Notes under the pieces: model-generated
Told to the model about the DNA's origin: nothing
Seen by the model: the letters and a program-made list of their open reading frames with translations, nothing else
Database searches by the model: none
Shown: in pieces, positions 1 through 8,041 of the stretch
Numbering within the stretch: position 1 is the stretch's first letter
Layout of the letters: each line of letters starts with the position of its first letter
Made by a program: the position numbers and the translations under genes
Source: an uncultured Pseudomonadota bacterium
GTDB lineage: Bacteria; Pseudomonadota; Alphaproteobacteria; Rs-D84
DNA length: 64,000 nt
Reading direction: 5' to 3'
Assembly: GCA_949298405.1 (NCBI GenBank)
Contig: CASFWA010000003.1
Span: 62,001-126,000 of the forward strand

Positions 1-99
1 GATGTTTGTATTGTTGTCGGTGTAGGTTTGTTTGTCTTGAACTGGTATCTTGCAAGACGGCGTTGTTTAGAAAATGTAAAATCAAAAGGTGGTAAATAG
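1..99 (+). CDS. lspA: Lipoprotein signal peptidase (LspA), C-terminal end only
   Basis: The window opens inside this gene. Frame 1 reads 32 codons (DVCIVVGVGLFVLNWYLARR and a basic tail) to a TAG. An Asp followed by a hydrophobic Ile/Val/Gly-rich helix and a short Arg/Lys-rich cytoplasmic tail is how signal peptidase II proteins end; the Asp would be the second catalytic aspartate. LspA cleaves the signal peptide of diacylglyceryl-prolipoproteins, the step after Lgt, which is also in this window (60860-61660). yidC begins 3 nt after the stop, so the two are probably co-transcribed. The call rests on a short fragment. Confidence 0.65.
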   Translation, partial: DVCIVVGVGLFVLNWYLARRRCLENVKSKGGK

Positions 100-101
100 T
101 C

Positions 102-1691
102 ATGGTTAGATATTTAGATAATAATTCTGGGTTCAGACAGTGGAGTGCAAATAAAGACGCAAGTAAGGCACCTAAATCACGCTTAGGCGGTTTTTTGTGG
201 TGGGTTATATTATTTCTTGCTTCATGGTGGCTGCTTAGTTTTTGGATGGCACCGAAAAGCACCGAGACTGCTGTCACAGAAGAAAAACCGGTGGTAGAAG
301 ATTTATCTGCAGTTCCTGTATCAGAGATAAAATCTGATGATATTTCTGCAAATGTTCAAGGGTTAAGAATTTATGATGTAAAATTATTAAAGTTTGCAAA
401 AAATGGTTCTGATTCTGATGCGACGGTTCCTGTTTCTTTATTAAGTGGTGACGGTGCTTTTGCAGAAGTCGGATTTCTGGCACCAGGTACAACAACACCT
501 GTTGCAACAACTGTGTGGAAGAAAGACGGGGACGGGTTAATTTGGCGTAATTCTAATGGTGTTGAATATCGTCGTACTATTAATATAGACGGATATGTTG
601 TAACGATAGAGGACACAATTAAAAATAATTCAGGTAAAGAAATATCTGTTGCACCATACGCAAAAATAGTTCGTGCTAATGATATACCTTCGTCTGCTGG
701 GGTTTATACTGGTGCGATTACTTATGCAAATTCAGATATTGAACGTGATGATTGGTATGATTTGGATAAGAAATCTTTTGCTTATTCTACGACAAGTGGT
801 TTTGTAGGGTTTGCAGACCAATATTGGGAAACAATAGTTTCGGTTGATAGTCTAGATCAGACATTGCGTGTAAAAAAACAAGACGCAAAATTATATGAAG
901 CGGATGCTATTGCAAACGCGGTTTCAATTGCTGCAGGAGAAACAAAAGTCCTAACAACAAATTTATTTGTTGGACCTCGTGAACAATCGGTTTTAGATGC
1001 TGCAAATACGAAGATTGCAGGTATTGATGAAACTATAGATTATGGTTGGTTCTGGTTCTTGGCGCGTCCTATGTTGTGGGCTTTAAATGGTTTGAACTCA
1101 ATAGTTATGAATTATGGTGTTGCAATAATTATCTTAACCATATTGTTGCGTCTGGTGATATGGCCACTTACCAGAAAGTCATATACATCAATGATTGCAA
1201 TGCAGAAAATGCAACCAGAAATGGCACGCATACAGAAGTTATATGCAAATGACAAGGCTCGTATGCAGATGGAAATGATGCGTTTGTATCAGACACACAA
1301 GACATCGCCTATGTCTGGGTGTTTGCCTATGTTGATACAGATACCGATTTTCTTTGCGTTATATAAAGCATTGTTGGTTTCAGTACAGATGCGCAGTGCA
1401 CATTTCTTGTGGATATCTGATTTGGCGGCAATGGATCCGTATTTCATATTGCCGATACTTATGGGGTTAACAATGTGGTTGCAACAATATTTGCAGACAG
1501 CATCAACTGCAAAGAAAGAAGGTAATAAAAATGACCCTGTTGCACAGACTCAGAAGGTAATGAAATGGATGCCATTGATATTTACTGTAATGTTTGCATG
1601 GATGCCTGCAGGTTTGGTTCTTTATTGGACAGTATCAAATATATTTGGTATAGGTCAGATGTATTATATAAAGAAATATGCAAAGAAATAA
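102..1691 (+). CDS. yidC: Membrane protein insertase YidC
   Basis: YidC/Oxa1 family insertase of the inner membrane, which folds and inserts membrane proteins alone or with SecYEG. The 529-residue length fits Gram-negative YidC: an N-terminal signal-anchor helix (about residues 29-50), a large periplasmic beta domain (about 65-300), then the conserved core of five helices (about 310-525) with the amphipathic MQKMQPEMARIQKLYAND segment and the SPMSGCLPMLIQIPIFFALYKAL stretch shared by the family. AAGGTGG about 8 nt before the ATG is the ribosome site. It follows lspA directly rather than the common rpmH-rnpA context and ends at a clear intrinsic terminator. Confidence 0.97.
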   Translation: MVRYLDNNSGFRQWSANKDASKAPKSRLGGFLWWVILFLASWWLLSFWMAPKSTETAVTEEKPVVEDLSAVPVSEIKSDDISANVQGLRIYDVKLLKFAKNGSDSDATVPVSLLSGDGAFAEVGFLAPGTTTPVATTVWKKDGDGLIWRNSNGVEYRRTINIDGYVVTIEDTIKNNSGKEISVAPYAKIVRANDIPSSAGVYTGAITYANSDIERDDWYDLDKKSFAYSTTSGFVGFADQYWETIVSVDSLDQTLRVKKQDAKLYEADAIANAVSIAAGETKVLTTNLFVGPREQSVLDAANTKIAGIDETIDYGWFWFLARPMLWALNGLNSIVMNYGVAIIILTILLRLVIWPLTRKSYTSMIAMQKMQPEMARIQKLYANDKARMQMEMMRLYQTHKTSPMSGCLPMLIQIPIFFALYKALLVSVQMRSAHFLWISDLAAMDPYFILPILMGLTMWLQQYLQTASTAKKEGNKNDPVAQTQKVMKWMPLIFTVMFAWMPAGLVLYWTVSNIFGIGQMYYIKKYAKK

Positions 1692-1693
1692 AA

Positions 1694-1716
1694 AACGCCC
1701 GTCTAAGGGCGTTTTA
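1694..1716. terminator. Bidirectional terminator, yidC / minus-strand gene 1703-2038
   Basis: Perfect 7-bp stem AACGCCC/GGGCGTT with a 6-nt loop, T-rich on the plus side and A-rich on the other, so it works in both directions. The stop codon of the convergent minus-strand gene lies in the loop. Confidence 0.8.
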
Positions 1717-2038
1717 ATTTTTTATATAGCGCATATGGCGTTTGAATAAAAAATATGCGTAGACCGATAATTTTCTTTACAAGAGATACACAAGTTCTTG
1801 CATTTTTGAAATCATAATTTGGGTTACAATTTATTTTTATAAAATCCCAACCTGCATTACGTAATATGGTTAAGTCACGTTTGTTTAATTTTATGTATTT
1901 TATATTATTATATTTAATAAACTGTATAAGTATATATTGATTCCCTTTTTTTATGATGGGTGCACAATGTTTGTATTTTTTACAAAAAAGTTTTGGGAAA
2001 ATTTTAGAAGTTTTTTTTGAAAAACTAATGATTATCAT
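1703..2038 (-). CDS. Small basic protein of unknown function
   Basis: 111 residues, not recognised. The protein is very rich in Lys, Ile and Asn, has no obvious signal peptide, and contains scattered Cys residues and a more ordered C-terminal part (AGWDFIKIN..., ARTCVSLVKKIIGLR...TPYALYKKL). Two things favour a real gene: a GGAG motif 7 nt before the ATG, and a stop that falls exactly inside the bidirectional terminator at the end of yidC. It lies downstream of another small minus-strand gene and could be the last gene of that transcript. Confidence 0.5.
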   Translation of the reverse strand: MIIISFSKKTSKIFPKLFCKKYKHCAPIIKKGNQYILIQFIKYNNIKYIKLNKRDLTILRNAGWDFIKINCNPNYDFKNARTCVSLVKKIIGLRIFFIQTPYALYKKLKRP

Positions 2039-2086
2039 ATACTACTCCGTGATTATTACCGCACGCAAGATAGCGTGCGGTTTATG

Positions 2087-2440
2087 TTATTTTTCTATCC
2101 AGCCACGTTGTTTGGCAGCACTTTCTATTACTGTCATGGCCTGGTTCCATAATCTTGCAGCACGATTTTCTGCCCAAACATATTGATGAGGCGCGCGTCT
2201 GCGGTCACCAAATTTTTTCATGACACATAATTGTTCTTCGCTTAATTGACCTGACAGGTAAAGTTTTGTAATCAGGGTTTCTACATCAATTAATTCACAA
2301 GGCCTTTTTGTGCAAGAATTGCGATTCCTTACAAAACTGTTTTGCACGGATTTAGAATATAAAAACCAGAACCATAATTGTTCTGCATTTTGAAATTTTT
2401 CTGTTGTACAGATAGTTTGAGTATTGTTTTTTATTGTCAT
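2087..2440 (-). CDS. Conserved-looking hypothetical protein, 117 aa
   Basis: The start at 2440 is chosen because AAGGAG lies 8-10 nt upstream; a longer reading to 2521 has no such site. The protein is soluble, without signal peptide or membrane helix: an N-terminal aromatic stretch (EQLWFWFLYSK), a short Cys-containing middle (NSCTKRPCELID) and a helical C-terminus ending in WNQAMTVIESAAKQRGWIEK. I do not recognise the family. It lies downstream of the VirB genes on the same strand but is separated from them by two terminators, so it is probably transcribed separately. Confidence 0.7.
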   Translation of the reverse strand: MTIKNNTQTICTTEKFQNAEQLWFWFLYSKSVQNSFVRNRNSCTKRPCELIDVETLITKLYLSGQLSEEQLCVMKKFGDRRRAPHQYVWAENRAARLWNQAMTVIESAAKQRGWIEK

Positions 2441-2616
2441 TTTCTCTTTCTCCTTTTTGTATTTCATTACATGACACGATATATAGAACATGAATAGAAA
2501 ATTGTAAAAGGTTACAACCAATGGTTGAAAATCGAATCGGTTTTCTGATTCGTTAAAGGTTTTTGGTCTGTGGTATTCGAATCGTGTTTTTTATTAGTTT
2601 TTATATGCAAATAAAA

Positions 2617-2636
2617 AACGCGCATGAAAGCGCGTT
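2617..2636 (-). terminator. Second intrinsic terminator downstream of virB10
   Basis: AACGCGC-ATGAAA-GCGCGTT, a 7-bp stem followed on the minus strand by TTTTTTATT. It lies about 70 nt beyond the first virB10 terminator, so minus-strand transcripts meet two terminators in tandem. The 50 nt between them hold no convincing gene. The rest of 2441-2709 shows nothing else. Confidence 0.65.
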
Positions 2637-2708
2637 AAAAACATATTTATATTGTTTATTTATATAGATACATCTCCTATGTTTTCAATATTTTTTGTTA
2701 AAGAAAAA

Positions 2709-2724
2709 CCCACCTGACGGTGGG
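2709..2724 (-). terminator. Terminator of the virB8-virB9-virB10 operon
   Basis: CCCACC-TGAC-GGTGGG stem-loop followed on the minus strand by TTTTTCTTT, starting 5 nt after the virB10 stop codon. Confidence 0.85.
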
Positions 2725-2729
2725 TGGTT

Positions 2730-5228
2730 TTATAAGATTGGTGGGAAACAGTCACCGCCAGTTTCAGGGCAGCAATTAAATCCTTGTTCTCCCATATCTG
2801 TATAGATTTCACCAGGGCAGCATCCATATTCATCAGGCAATGTGCCGTTTTCATCACAAGTAATAACATTAACAACAGTTTCTTGTGTTTCTGCTTCTGG
2901 TGTTTGGAACGGATTTTGGATAGTCCCGTCTTCGTTATAGGTTAATCCAAGTATATCTTCATTATAAGATTGACTGCCTGAAATACCTGTTAACCCAGTT
3001 CCTGTGTTGAAGGAAGAACCTGTACCATAAGTATTTTGGAATGTCTGTTGTTGATTTTGGTACACTGCATCTTGCTTTGCATTGTTTATAGCCTGATAGC
3101 TGGTTGAACGGCAATAGAATTCAACTGTACTAAAACTATAACCTGCAGCATTTATTTCTGATAAGGTTTTGCTATCTGTTTTTGCTTTATATACCCCGCT
3201 GTCGTCCAGTTCGCACCATTGTGCCATATTGAACGAACGTACCTGACCAACCCAAGAACCGTCAGTGTAATCAACAAATACATTGTTTGCCCAACTATCA
3301 TTACGTTGATTGCGTGGGTCTTGTAAACCGGTTGCTTTTTGCATGTTTTGAACAGAGCACTTTTTAGAGTTATCATTACCGCAAGTAATAACAAGGTCTG
3401 TTGGTGAAAATACTGTAATACGAGTTCCCGCAGCAATTGAGAAAGGTGGAACTGTATTTTCCATCATATCAACCAGCAATTTTTGTGCAACTTGATTCCA
3501 TGCAGTTATAATTTCGTTCTTTGCGAGTTCAGAAGAACGAACTGTACCAGATTGAACAACAGTATTATTATCCAAATCGATTTGATTAATAAATGTGTCT
3601 GATATAGGTGCAATCAAATTAACTGCCGCAGGAACAATTGCAGTTAGCATTGGCATAACAAACTGTTCAACATAGTCCGTGCTACCGTATCCTGGAACAC
3701 CGACGCGTCCTTGAGAGTCACCAGAAAATGGAGTATTTGTGCCTTGGAAGTTAAATTCTACACCGTTTGGTAAAACGAATTGATACCAATTGATATTCAT
3801 ACGCCCAATTGATTTATAGGGGCCTGGTAATTCGCCGTTAAGATAACCCAACAGAAGTGTACCTGCAGGAATAACAACAGTTCTGCCGTTATCTGAATAT
3901 ACGTTTCTATCAACTGTTGCACGAACTGGTAAAGATTGACTTGTGCATTTCCCACTTGCATCCATTGAAGTACAATAAATTGATGGGTCTGCGCGAACTT
4001 CTGACACAATTGTTGCAGGAATTGGTTTATATTGACGCAGAACAAATGTTCTATCAAATGGGTCAGAAGAATATGTTGCGGTCTTGCTACTGGTACCGAC
4101 AATAACATCACCACTTTCAGGGATTTTAACAACTCGGCCTATTGTACCTGTTCCCGCGGTTGCACCTGCCTGTGCAGTAGATAATGCGGCTAATTCTTCG
4201 GATGTTAATTGGCGTGCTTTATTTACTTCTTTTTTTGATGCAGGATTTGATAACTGTGGCAGTGCACCGTTAGTTATTGCGACATAACCGATATGTTCTG
4301 CGTCGGTACCGATTTTTTTACCTGTATCTTTAATATCTGTGATTATACCATTGTCTGGGTTATAAACACCTGTTGGTGTGTCACAGTTTTTATCGGAAAA
4401 CGGATGAAAGTAATAAGCACCTGCTTCTGGGCGAATCCAACCACTTTGTACGCCAGATAAGTTATATCCAGGAAATGCGAAATCAGAGCAAGATTCTGCT
4501 GGTGTGGTATCTTCGATTATTTCTGCTACAACTGGGGCAGAAATTTTCTTTTCTTCTGCAAAAATATTTGTTGGCGCAATAGTTTCAATTTCTTCTTTTA
4601 TTTCCTGTTTTACAGGTGCTGTCACGTTTGGTTCTGGAAGAGTCGTTTCTTCAACAATTTCTATTGTTTTAACTTCTTCTTTCTTTGGTGCAACAGTTAT
4701 TTCTTCTACCGCTTTTGTTTCGACGACAGGTTCTTCTGCGCCCAGGACAAGAATAATCTTGCTTGTTTTTTTCATTACATCTGGTTCGTTTATGCCACGC
4801 CAATCTATATAAAGCTCGGTCGTTTCAGTTTGTGCTTTTGTTGTAGGTTGGTATTCTAAAATTATTGTACAAGAGTTATTTGTATCAATTTGCCCCATCC
4901 GGGTACAAGTCTGTTGCGGGTCAAGTAATCCTGCAATATTTTTATCTCGTCTAACATCCAAGATTTTTGCTGGTGCACTAGCGGATATTTTAACAGTTTG
5001 TTTTTCTTTTTCACCAACCAGAGTATTTCCCCAGTTAACAGAATCCGGGGAAATATTCAAAACAACTGCGACATCATCAGAATTTTTAATTTCTTCTTTT
5101 TCTTTATTTGTTAACAACAGAGTCAGAAGAATAAGCACGACAATGAAAGCAGCTGCTAAAAGCAACCATTGAATATGTTTTGGAGTATTTTTGCGTAAAT
5201 CTGAAAACTGTTTTTTGATATTGTTCAT
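2730..5228 (-). CDS. virB10: VirB10/TrbI-family type IV secretion core protein with ASH-like domain and Cys-rich tail
   Basis: VirB10-type proteins span inner membrane and periplasm and form the outer-membrane core with VirB7/VirB9. Order of parts in this 832-residue protein: cytoplasmic N-terminus; one membrane helix (about 20-42); an Ig-like domain with the ASH/Hydin pattern (about 55-150: VNWGNTLVGEKEKQTV, then GLLDPQQTC, SCTIILEYQP); an acidic Pro/Glu linker (about 165-245); an unassigned segment; the TrbI/VirB10 beta-barrel domain (about 410-640) with RNVYSDNGRTVVIPAGTLLLGYL, the SQGRVGVPGYGS turn, the Ala/Pro-rich antenna helix and FSIAAGTRITVFSPTDLVI; then a long C-terminal extension with six Cys in the last 45 residues. 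ATG 5228 is preferred to GTG 5231. DotG (type IVB) is the alternative, but the barrel motifs read as VirB10. Confidence 0.85.
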   Translation of the reverse strand: MNNIKKQFSDLRKNTPKHIQWLLLAAAFIVVLILLTLLLTNKEKEEIKNSDDVAVVLNISPDSVNWGNTLVGEKEKQTVKISASAPAKILDVRRDKNIAGLLDPQQTCTRMGQIDTNNSCTIILEYQPTTKAQTETTELYIDWRGINEPDVMKKTSKIILVLGAEEPVVETKAVEEITVAPKKEEVKTIEIVEETTLPEPNVTAPVKQEIKEEIETIAPTNIFAEEKKISAPVVAEIIEDTTPAESCSDFAFPGYNLSGVQSGWIRPEAGAYYFHPFSDKNCDTPTGVYNPDNGIITDIKDTGKKIGTDAEHIGYVAITNGALPQLSNPASKKEVNKARQLTSEELAALSTAQAGATAGTGTIGRVVKIPESGDVIVGTSSKTATYSSDPFDRTFVLRQYKPIPATIVSEVRADPSIYCTSMDASGKCTSQSLPVRATVDRNVYSDNGRTVVIPAGTLLLGYLNGELPGPYKSIGRMNINWYQFVLPNGVEFNFQGTNTPFSGDSQGRVGVPGYGSTDYVEQFVMPMLTAIVPAAVNLIAPISDTFINQIDLDNNTVVQSGTVRSSELAKNEIITAWNQVAQKLLVDMMENTVPPFSIAAGTRITVFSPTDLVITCGNDNSKKCSVQNMQKATGLQDPRNQRNDSWANNVFVDYTDGSWVGQVRSFNMAQWCELDDSGVYKAKTDSKTLSEINAAGYSFSTVEFYCRSTSYQAINNAKQDAVYQNQQQTFQNTYGTGSSFNTGTGLTGISGSQSYNEDILGLTYNEDGTIQNPFQTPEAETQETVVNVITCDENGTLPDEYGCCPGEIYTDMGEQGFNCCPETGGDCFPPIL

Positions 5229-5249
5229 CACTTATCCGCGCTTATAAAA

Positions 5250-6788
5250 CTATTGAATTCTAACAACATTGCAACTTGCACCGCTAAACTTCAACAATTG
5301 GTCACAAAGTTTTTGTGCTGTTTCTATATCAGACAGTGGCCCTATACGCAAGCGGTATAAGCGTGCCGCAGAAGATTCTGCGCCTAATTCACCAACCCCT
5401 TGTTCATCGACCGCAAAGAATACCATGTCCTTATATGGCGCAAGTATTCCTTGGCCGTCTTCGCCACTAAATTTTGCAAGCAGATTAGCCCAGTAATCAT
5501 CCAGTGCTTTTACAGATGTATCTGACTTTAATTCAACCGCCACACCTGTTTGATTAGATGTTATCAAAGGTATATTAGATTGTGGCAAGAAAGAACCCGC
5601 AGTTAGACGTTCTGTTGGAATCATAGACAAAGCAGTATTGCTGCTTGTCCCATAAGTTGCTGCTGGAACACCATAACCAGCAGGCATATAATAACCCGAT
5701 GTGCCTGTTCCCATTGCTGTATTCCCAACAAACATAGGTGTGGTTGTGTAATTGCCAACAGAAGCATTTATTGCAGATAAATCTGCATTGTATGCGATAT
5801 TGTTCAGTGACTGTCCGGACATCATGCTTTGCGCAACATTTGCTTCTGCCAGTGCCATTACGGATGCGGTGTCCGCAATCAAGAATGGTTTTTCGCGTTT
5901 CTTTATGCAGACGATGCGTTGCCCACTACGCAGAACCATATCACCAACTGCTTCAACAATCAGCAAGCGCCCATCTTCACCATCTGTGCGGAAACCGACT
6001 GGGGATTCTCCGCCTTCAACCAGCAGTGATACAACAGGACGTTGCGTCATAGCAATTACTTTGTCACCAAAGTCAATATAAGTAAAGATTCTGTCACGCC
6101 ATACACGTTCGGGTGCGATCACATAATCATCTGGGTTTGGAACAAATATGTCTAAATCAAATCTAAATTCGGACGGGTCTATCTTCATAGACTTAATCCA
6201 ACCATAGTCTTCACCGTCAACCCCAACTGTGCTACTTGAAGAAGATGATTTTTTGAATATTGATGATGAACCATTAGAATTTACGGCATTACCCGATGAG
6301 ACTGGTAAAGAAGCATTGCCATCTAAAACGACATCTACTTGTGAATAAGTAATTTCGCTAGAATTAGATGGTTCGCTGCGAAGATAGAATATATACTGAT
6401 TTCCAGATTTACCAGTGACAATAAAGTTAGTATCAGAACCTTGATTGCTGGATTCTGGGGTAATTAGAATAGTATTTCCACCTTGCTGCGCTTCAAATGT
6501 AAAAAGCCCCTGATTGCCGACTACGGCATCTGCAATCTGTTCGCCATTTGGCAAACTAATCATAGTGACCATGCCATTACGAAGTTTTACGGGCAAAACG
6601 CTACCTTTTGACCAACTTAATTGGGCGTATCCAGGCTTTGTACTGCCTGCGGCCATATTTGCATTTGGATTATCCCAAGCACTTTGTACACCATAAGATG
6701 TCGCAGAAGCGTTAGTATTGTACAACGCGCACAATGCAACTATGCAGAATATGGATACATTTAACTTTATTGCTTTCGAGAACGTCAT
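5250..6788 (-). CDS. virB9: VirB9/CagX-family type IV secretion protein fused to a C-terminal SPOR domain
   Basis: VirB9 forms the outer-membrane ring of the secretion channel with VirB10. The 512-residue protein has a Sec signal peptide (about 1-29), a VirB9 N-domain (about 45-150: RNGMVTMISLPNGEQIADAV, TNFIVTGKSGNQYIFYL), a Ser-rich linker, and the VirB9 C-domain (about 215-300: ERVWRDRIFTYIDFGDKVI, ending MVLRSGQRIVCI). Family members normally end here. This one continues with a Gly/Tyr/Thr linker and a last stretch (about 435-512: YRLRIGPLSDIETAQKLCDQL then SGASCNVVRIQ) that has the SPOR peptidoglycan-binding pattern. GAAGGAAAAGGC precedes the ATG. Next gene in the operon is virB10, 21 nt on. 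Confidence 0.87.
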   Translation of the reverse strand: MTFSKAIKLNVSIFCIVALCALYNTNASATSYGVQSAWDNPNANMAAGSTKPGYAQLSWSKGSVLPVKLRNGMVTMISLPNGEQIADAVVGNQGLFTFEAQQGGNTILITPESSNQGSDTNFIVTGKSGNQYIFYLRSEPSNSSEITYSQVDVVLDGNASLPVSSGNAVNSNGSSSIFKKSSSSSSTVGVDGEDYGWIKSMKIDPSEFRFDLDIFVPNPDDYVIAPERVWRDRIFTYIDFGDKVIAMTQRPVVSLLVEGGESPVGFRTDGEDGRLLIVEAVGDMVLRSGQRIVCIKKREKPFLIADTASVMALAEANVAQSMMSGQSLNNIAYNADLSAINASVGNYTTTPMFVGNTAMGTGTSGYYMPAGYGVPAATYGTSSNTALSMIPTERLTAGSFLPQSNIPLITSNQTGVAVELKSDTSVKALDDYWANLLAKFSGEDGQGILAPYKDMVFFAVDEQGVGELGAESSAARLYRLRIGPLSDIETAQKLCDQLLKFSGASCNVVRIQ

Positions 6789-6815
6789 GCCTTTTCCTTC
6801 CGTTTCTTTATTTAA

Positions 6816-7496
6816 CTACACACCAGTATCAGCCAAATACCCAGTGTTTAAGGGGTCGCCGTTGCCAGATTCTATTTCGTATTCAGAAATCCGAATGCCC
6901 AATGGGTTATTTATACGGTCAGCCCACTTTATTTTAGTGTTATCTTCCATATCTAATTTTACTTTTATTTTATACTCTTTTTTGTCCATCTGTCTATTAC
7001 TATCTGCACAGAAATACCTAAAAGTTATCGCGTATGTATCATCTGTTCGTGGCTCGATTGCGTTAGTATCAAATTCAACAGAACAAGAAAATTCAAAATC
7101 TGGCAAGTCCGACATCCATGCATTCCACATATCTGTCTGGATAAAATCGTTATAAACTTCTTGCGTTGACCAAGTATAAACCACACCTTCTGAATCATTG
7201 TTCCATTTTGTGCGCATAACGTTAGCATTTGGCACGATTTCATTTCTTGCCTTGATATATTCGCGAATGAATGCTTTTTTATAATTTTCCAGATTTTCAT
7301 CTGTTGGGTTAAGTTCGCGTAATACAACTTGTAAATCGTTTTTGGGAACAGTCATCAAAAAGAAGACCTGGGGTCTGTTTAACGGGAACATATTGTACAA
7401 AGTGAATACCATAGTTCCCAACACGACCAGCATTGCCGCAAAGACAAATGTCATCAGTCTAGATAGTAAAATTGGCGGTTCTACGCGGTCTTGCAA
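6816..7496 (-). CDS. virB8: VirB8-like type IV secretion inner-membrane protein
   Basis: 226 residues: a short cytoplasmic N-terminus, one membrane helix (about 14-37) and a periplasmic NTF2-like domain. Family signs are the KAFIREYIKARNEIVPN helix, a Trp/Tyr-rich middle (YTWSTQEVYNDFIQTDMWNAW) and the strand NPLGIRISEYEIE close to the C-terminus, matching the NPxGF/I..xY signature of VirB8. VirB8 bridges the inner-membrane complex and the VirB9/10 core. It is the first gene of a virB8-9-10 operon (gap to virB9 27 nt), with its own sigma70-like promoter upstream. DotI/IcmL of type IVB systems is related and is the alternative. Confidence 0.8.
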   Translation of the reverse strand: MQDRVEPPILLSRLMTFVFAAMLVVLGTMVFTLYNMFPLNRPQVFFLMTVPKNDLQVVLRELNPTDENLENYKKAFIREYIKARNEIVPNANVMRTKWNNDSEGVVYTWSTQEVYNDFIQTDMWNAWMSDLPDFEFSCSVEFDTNAIEPRTDDTYAITFRYFCADSNRQMDKKEYKIKVKLDMEDNTKIKWADRINNPLGIRISEYEIESGNGDPLNTGYLADTGV

Positions 7497-7523
7497 GTGT
7501 TCCTCTCTCTATATATCAAGAAG

Positions 7524-7553
7524 ATTGTAGAAAAAAACAAGAGGTCTGTGCAA
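7524..7553 (-). promoter_or_regulatory. Predicted sigma70 promoter of the virB8-9-10 operon
   Basis: Read on the minus strand: TTGCAC (7548-7553), 18-nt spacer, TACAAT (7524-7529), about 28 nt before the virB8 start. The -35 box overlaps one arm of a 13-nt inverted repeat. Confidence 0.6.
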
Positions 7554-7609
7554 GTAAAAAGTGTGCTAAAATCATAAATTAATGAAAAAGTTTTTTACTT
7601 TTTACTTGC
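7550..7609. repeat. 13-nt perfect inverted repeat over the virB promoter
   Basis: GCAAGTAAAAAGT (7550-7562) and ACTTTTTACTTGC (7597-7609) are exact inverse copies 34 nt apart, in the gap between virB8 and tRNA-Trp. The arms are too far apart for a usual terminator and one overlaps the virB -35 box, so an operator pair is possible. Confidence 0.6.
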
Positions 7610-7643
7610 GTGTATTTAATTAAAATCTTATAATACTTTCCAC

Positions 7644-7671
7644 TTGATTTTTTATACAAGTGTGCTATCGT
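7644..7671 (+). promoter_or_regulatory. Possible promoter of tRNA-Trp / secE operon
   Basis: TTGATT, 16-nt spacer, TATCGT, about 57 nt before the tRNA. The -10 match is moderate; TATAAT at 7628-7633 is a rival. Confidence 0.35.
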
Positions 7672-7727
7672 ATCGCAGACTATTGGGGGTCGGCGGTACA
7701 AAAGATGGGTAATAATTGTGTTAATAT

Positions 7728-7801
7728 AGGGGCATAGTTCAACGGTAGAATATCGGTCTCCAAAACCGCGGATGAGGGTTCGATTCCTTCTGCCCCTGCC
7801 A
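7728..7801 (+). tRNA. tRNA-Trp (CCA)
   Basis: Cloverleaf with acceptor stem AGGGGCA/TGCCCCT, anticodon loop CTCCAAA (anticodon CCA, 7760-7762), T-loop GGTTCGATTCC, discriminator G and encoded CCA end. A tRNA-Trp just before secE is common in proteobacteria. Confidence 0.97.
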
Positions 7802-7843
7802 GATTTCTGGGCTTTTGTATAGTCAAAACATGGACAAGATTTT

Positions 7844-8023
7844 ATGAAGAAAATACTAGAATATATCAAATCGGTTCGTAGTGAATGGTTCAAGATTGTT
7901 TGGCCGTCACGTGATAGTGTTATTCGTGCAACTATAATGATTTTAGTATTTTCGGGTTTGGCCGCATTATTCTTTTTTGTGATTGATAGTGTGCTAAACG
8001 CGATTGTGGGTTGGATTTTCTAA
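7844..8023 (+). CDS. secE: Preprotein translocase subunit SecE
   Basis: 59-residue single-span form of SecE, which clamps SecY in the Sec translocon. The N-terminal amphipathic helix carries the family motif (SVRSEWFKIVWPSRD, about residues 10-24) followed by one membrane helix (about 30-55). The length matches the short SecE of alphaproteobacteria. An ATG at 7830 was rejected because its frame stops after five codons. Gene order tRNA-Trp-secE-nusG is canonical; nusG follows after 18 nt. Confidence 0.95.
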   Translation: MKKILEYIKSVRSEWFKIVWPSRDSVIRATIMILVFSGLAALFFFVIDSVLNAIVGWIF

Positions 8024-8041
8024 CGGGCAAAGGAAGTGCAT

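Noticed and set aside
2730-7496. Assigning the three-gene operon to a Dot/Icm type IVB system (DotG-DotH-DotI)
   Set aside because: Gene order fits both, but the VirB9 motifs (TNFIVTGKSGNQYIFYL, FTYIDFG, LRSGQRIVCI) and the TrbI barrel motifs read as VirB-type; DotH-like features were not seen.
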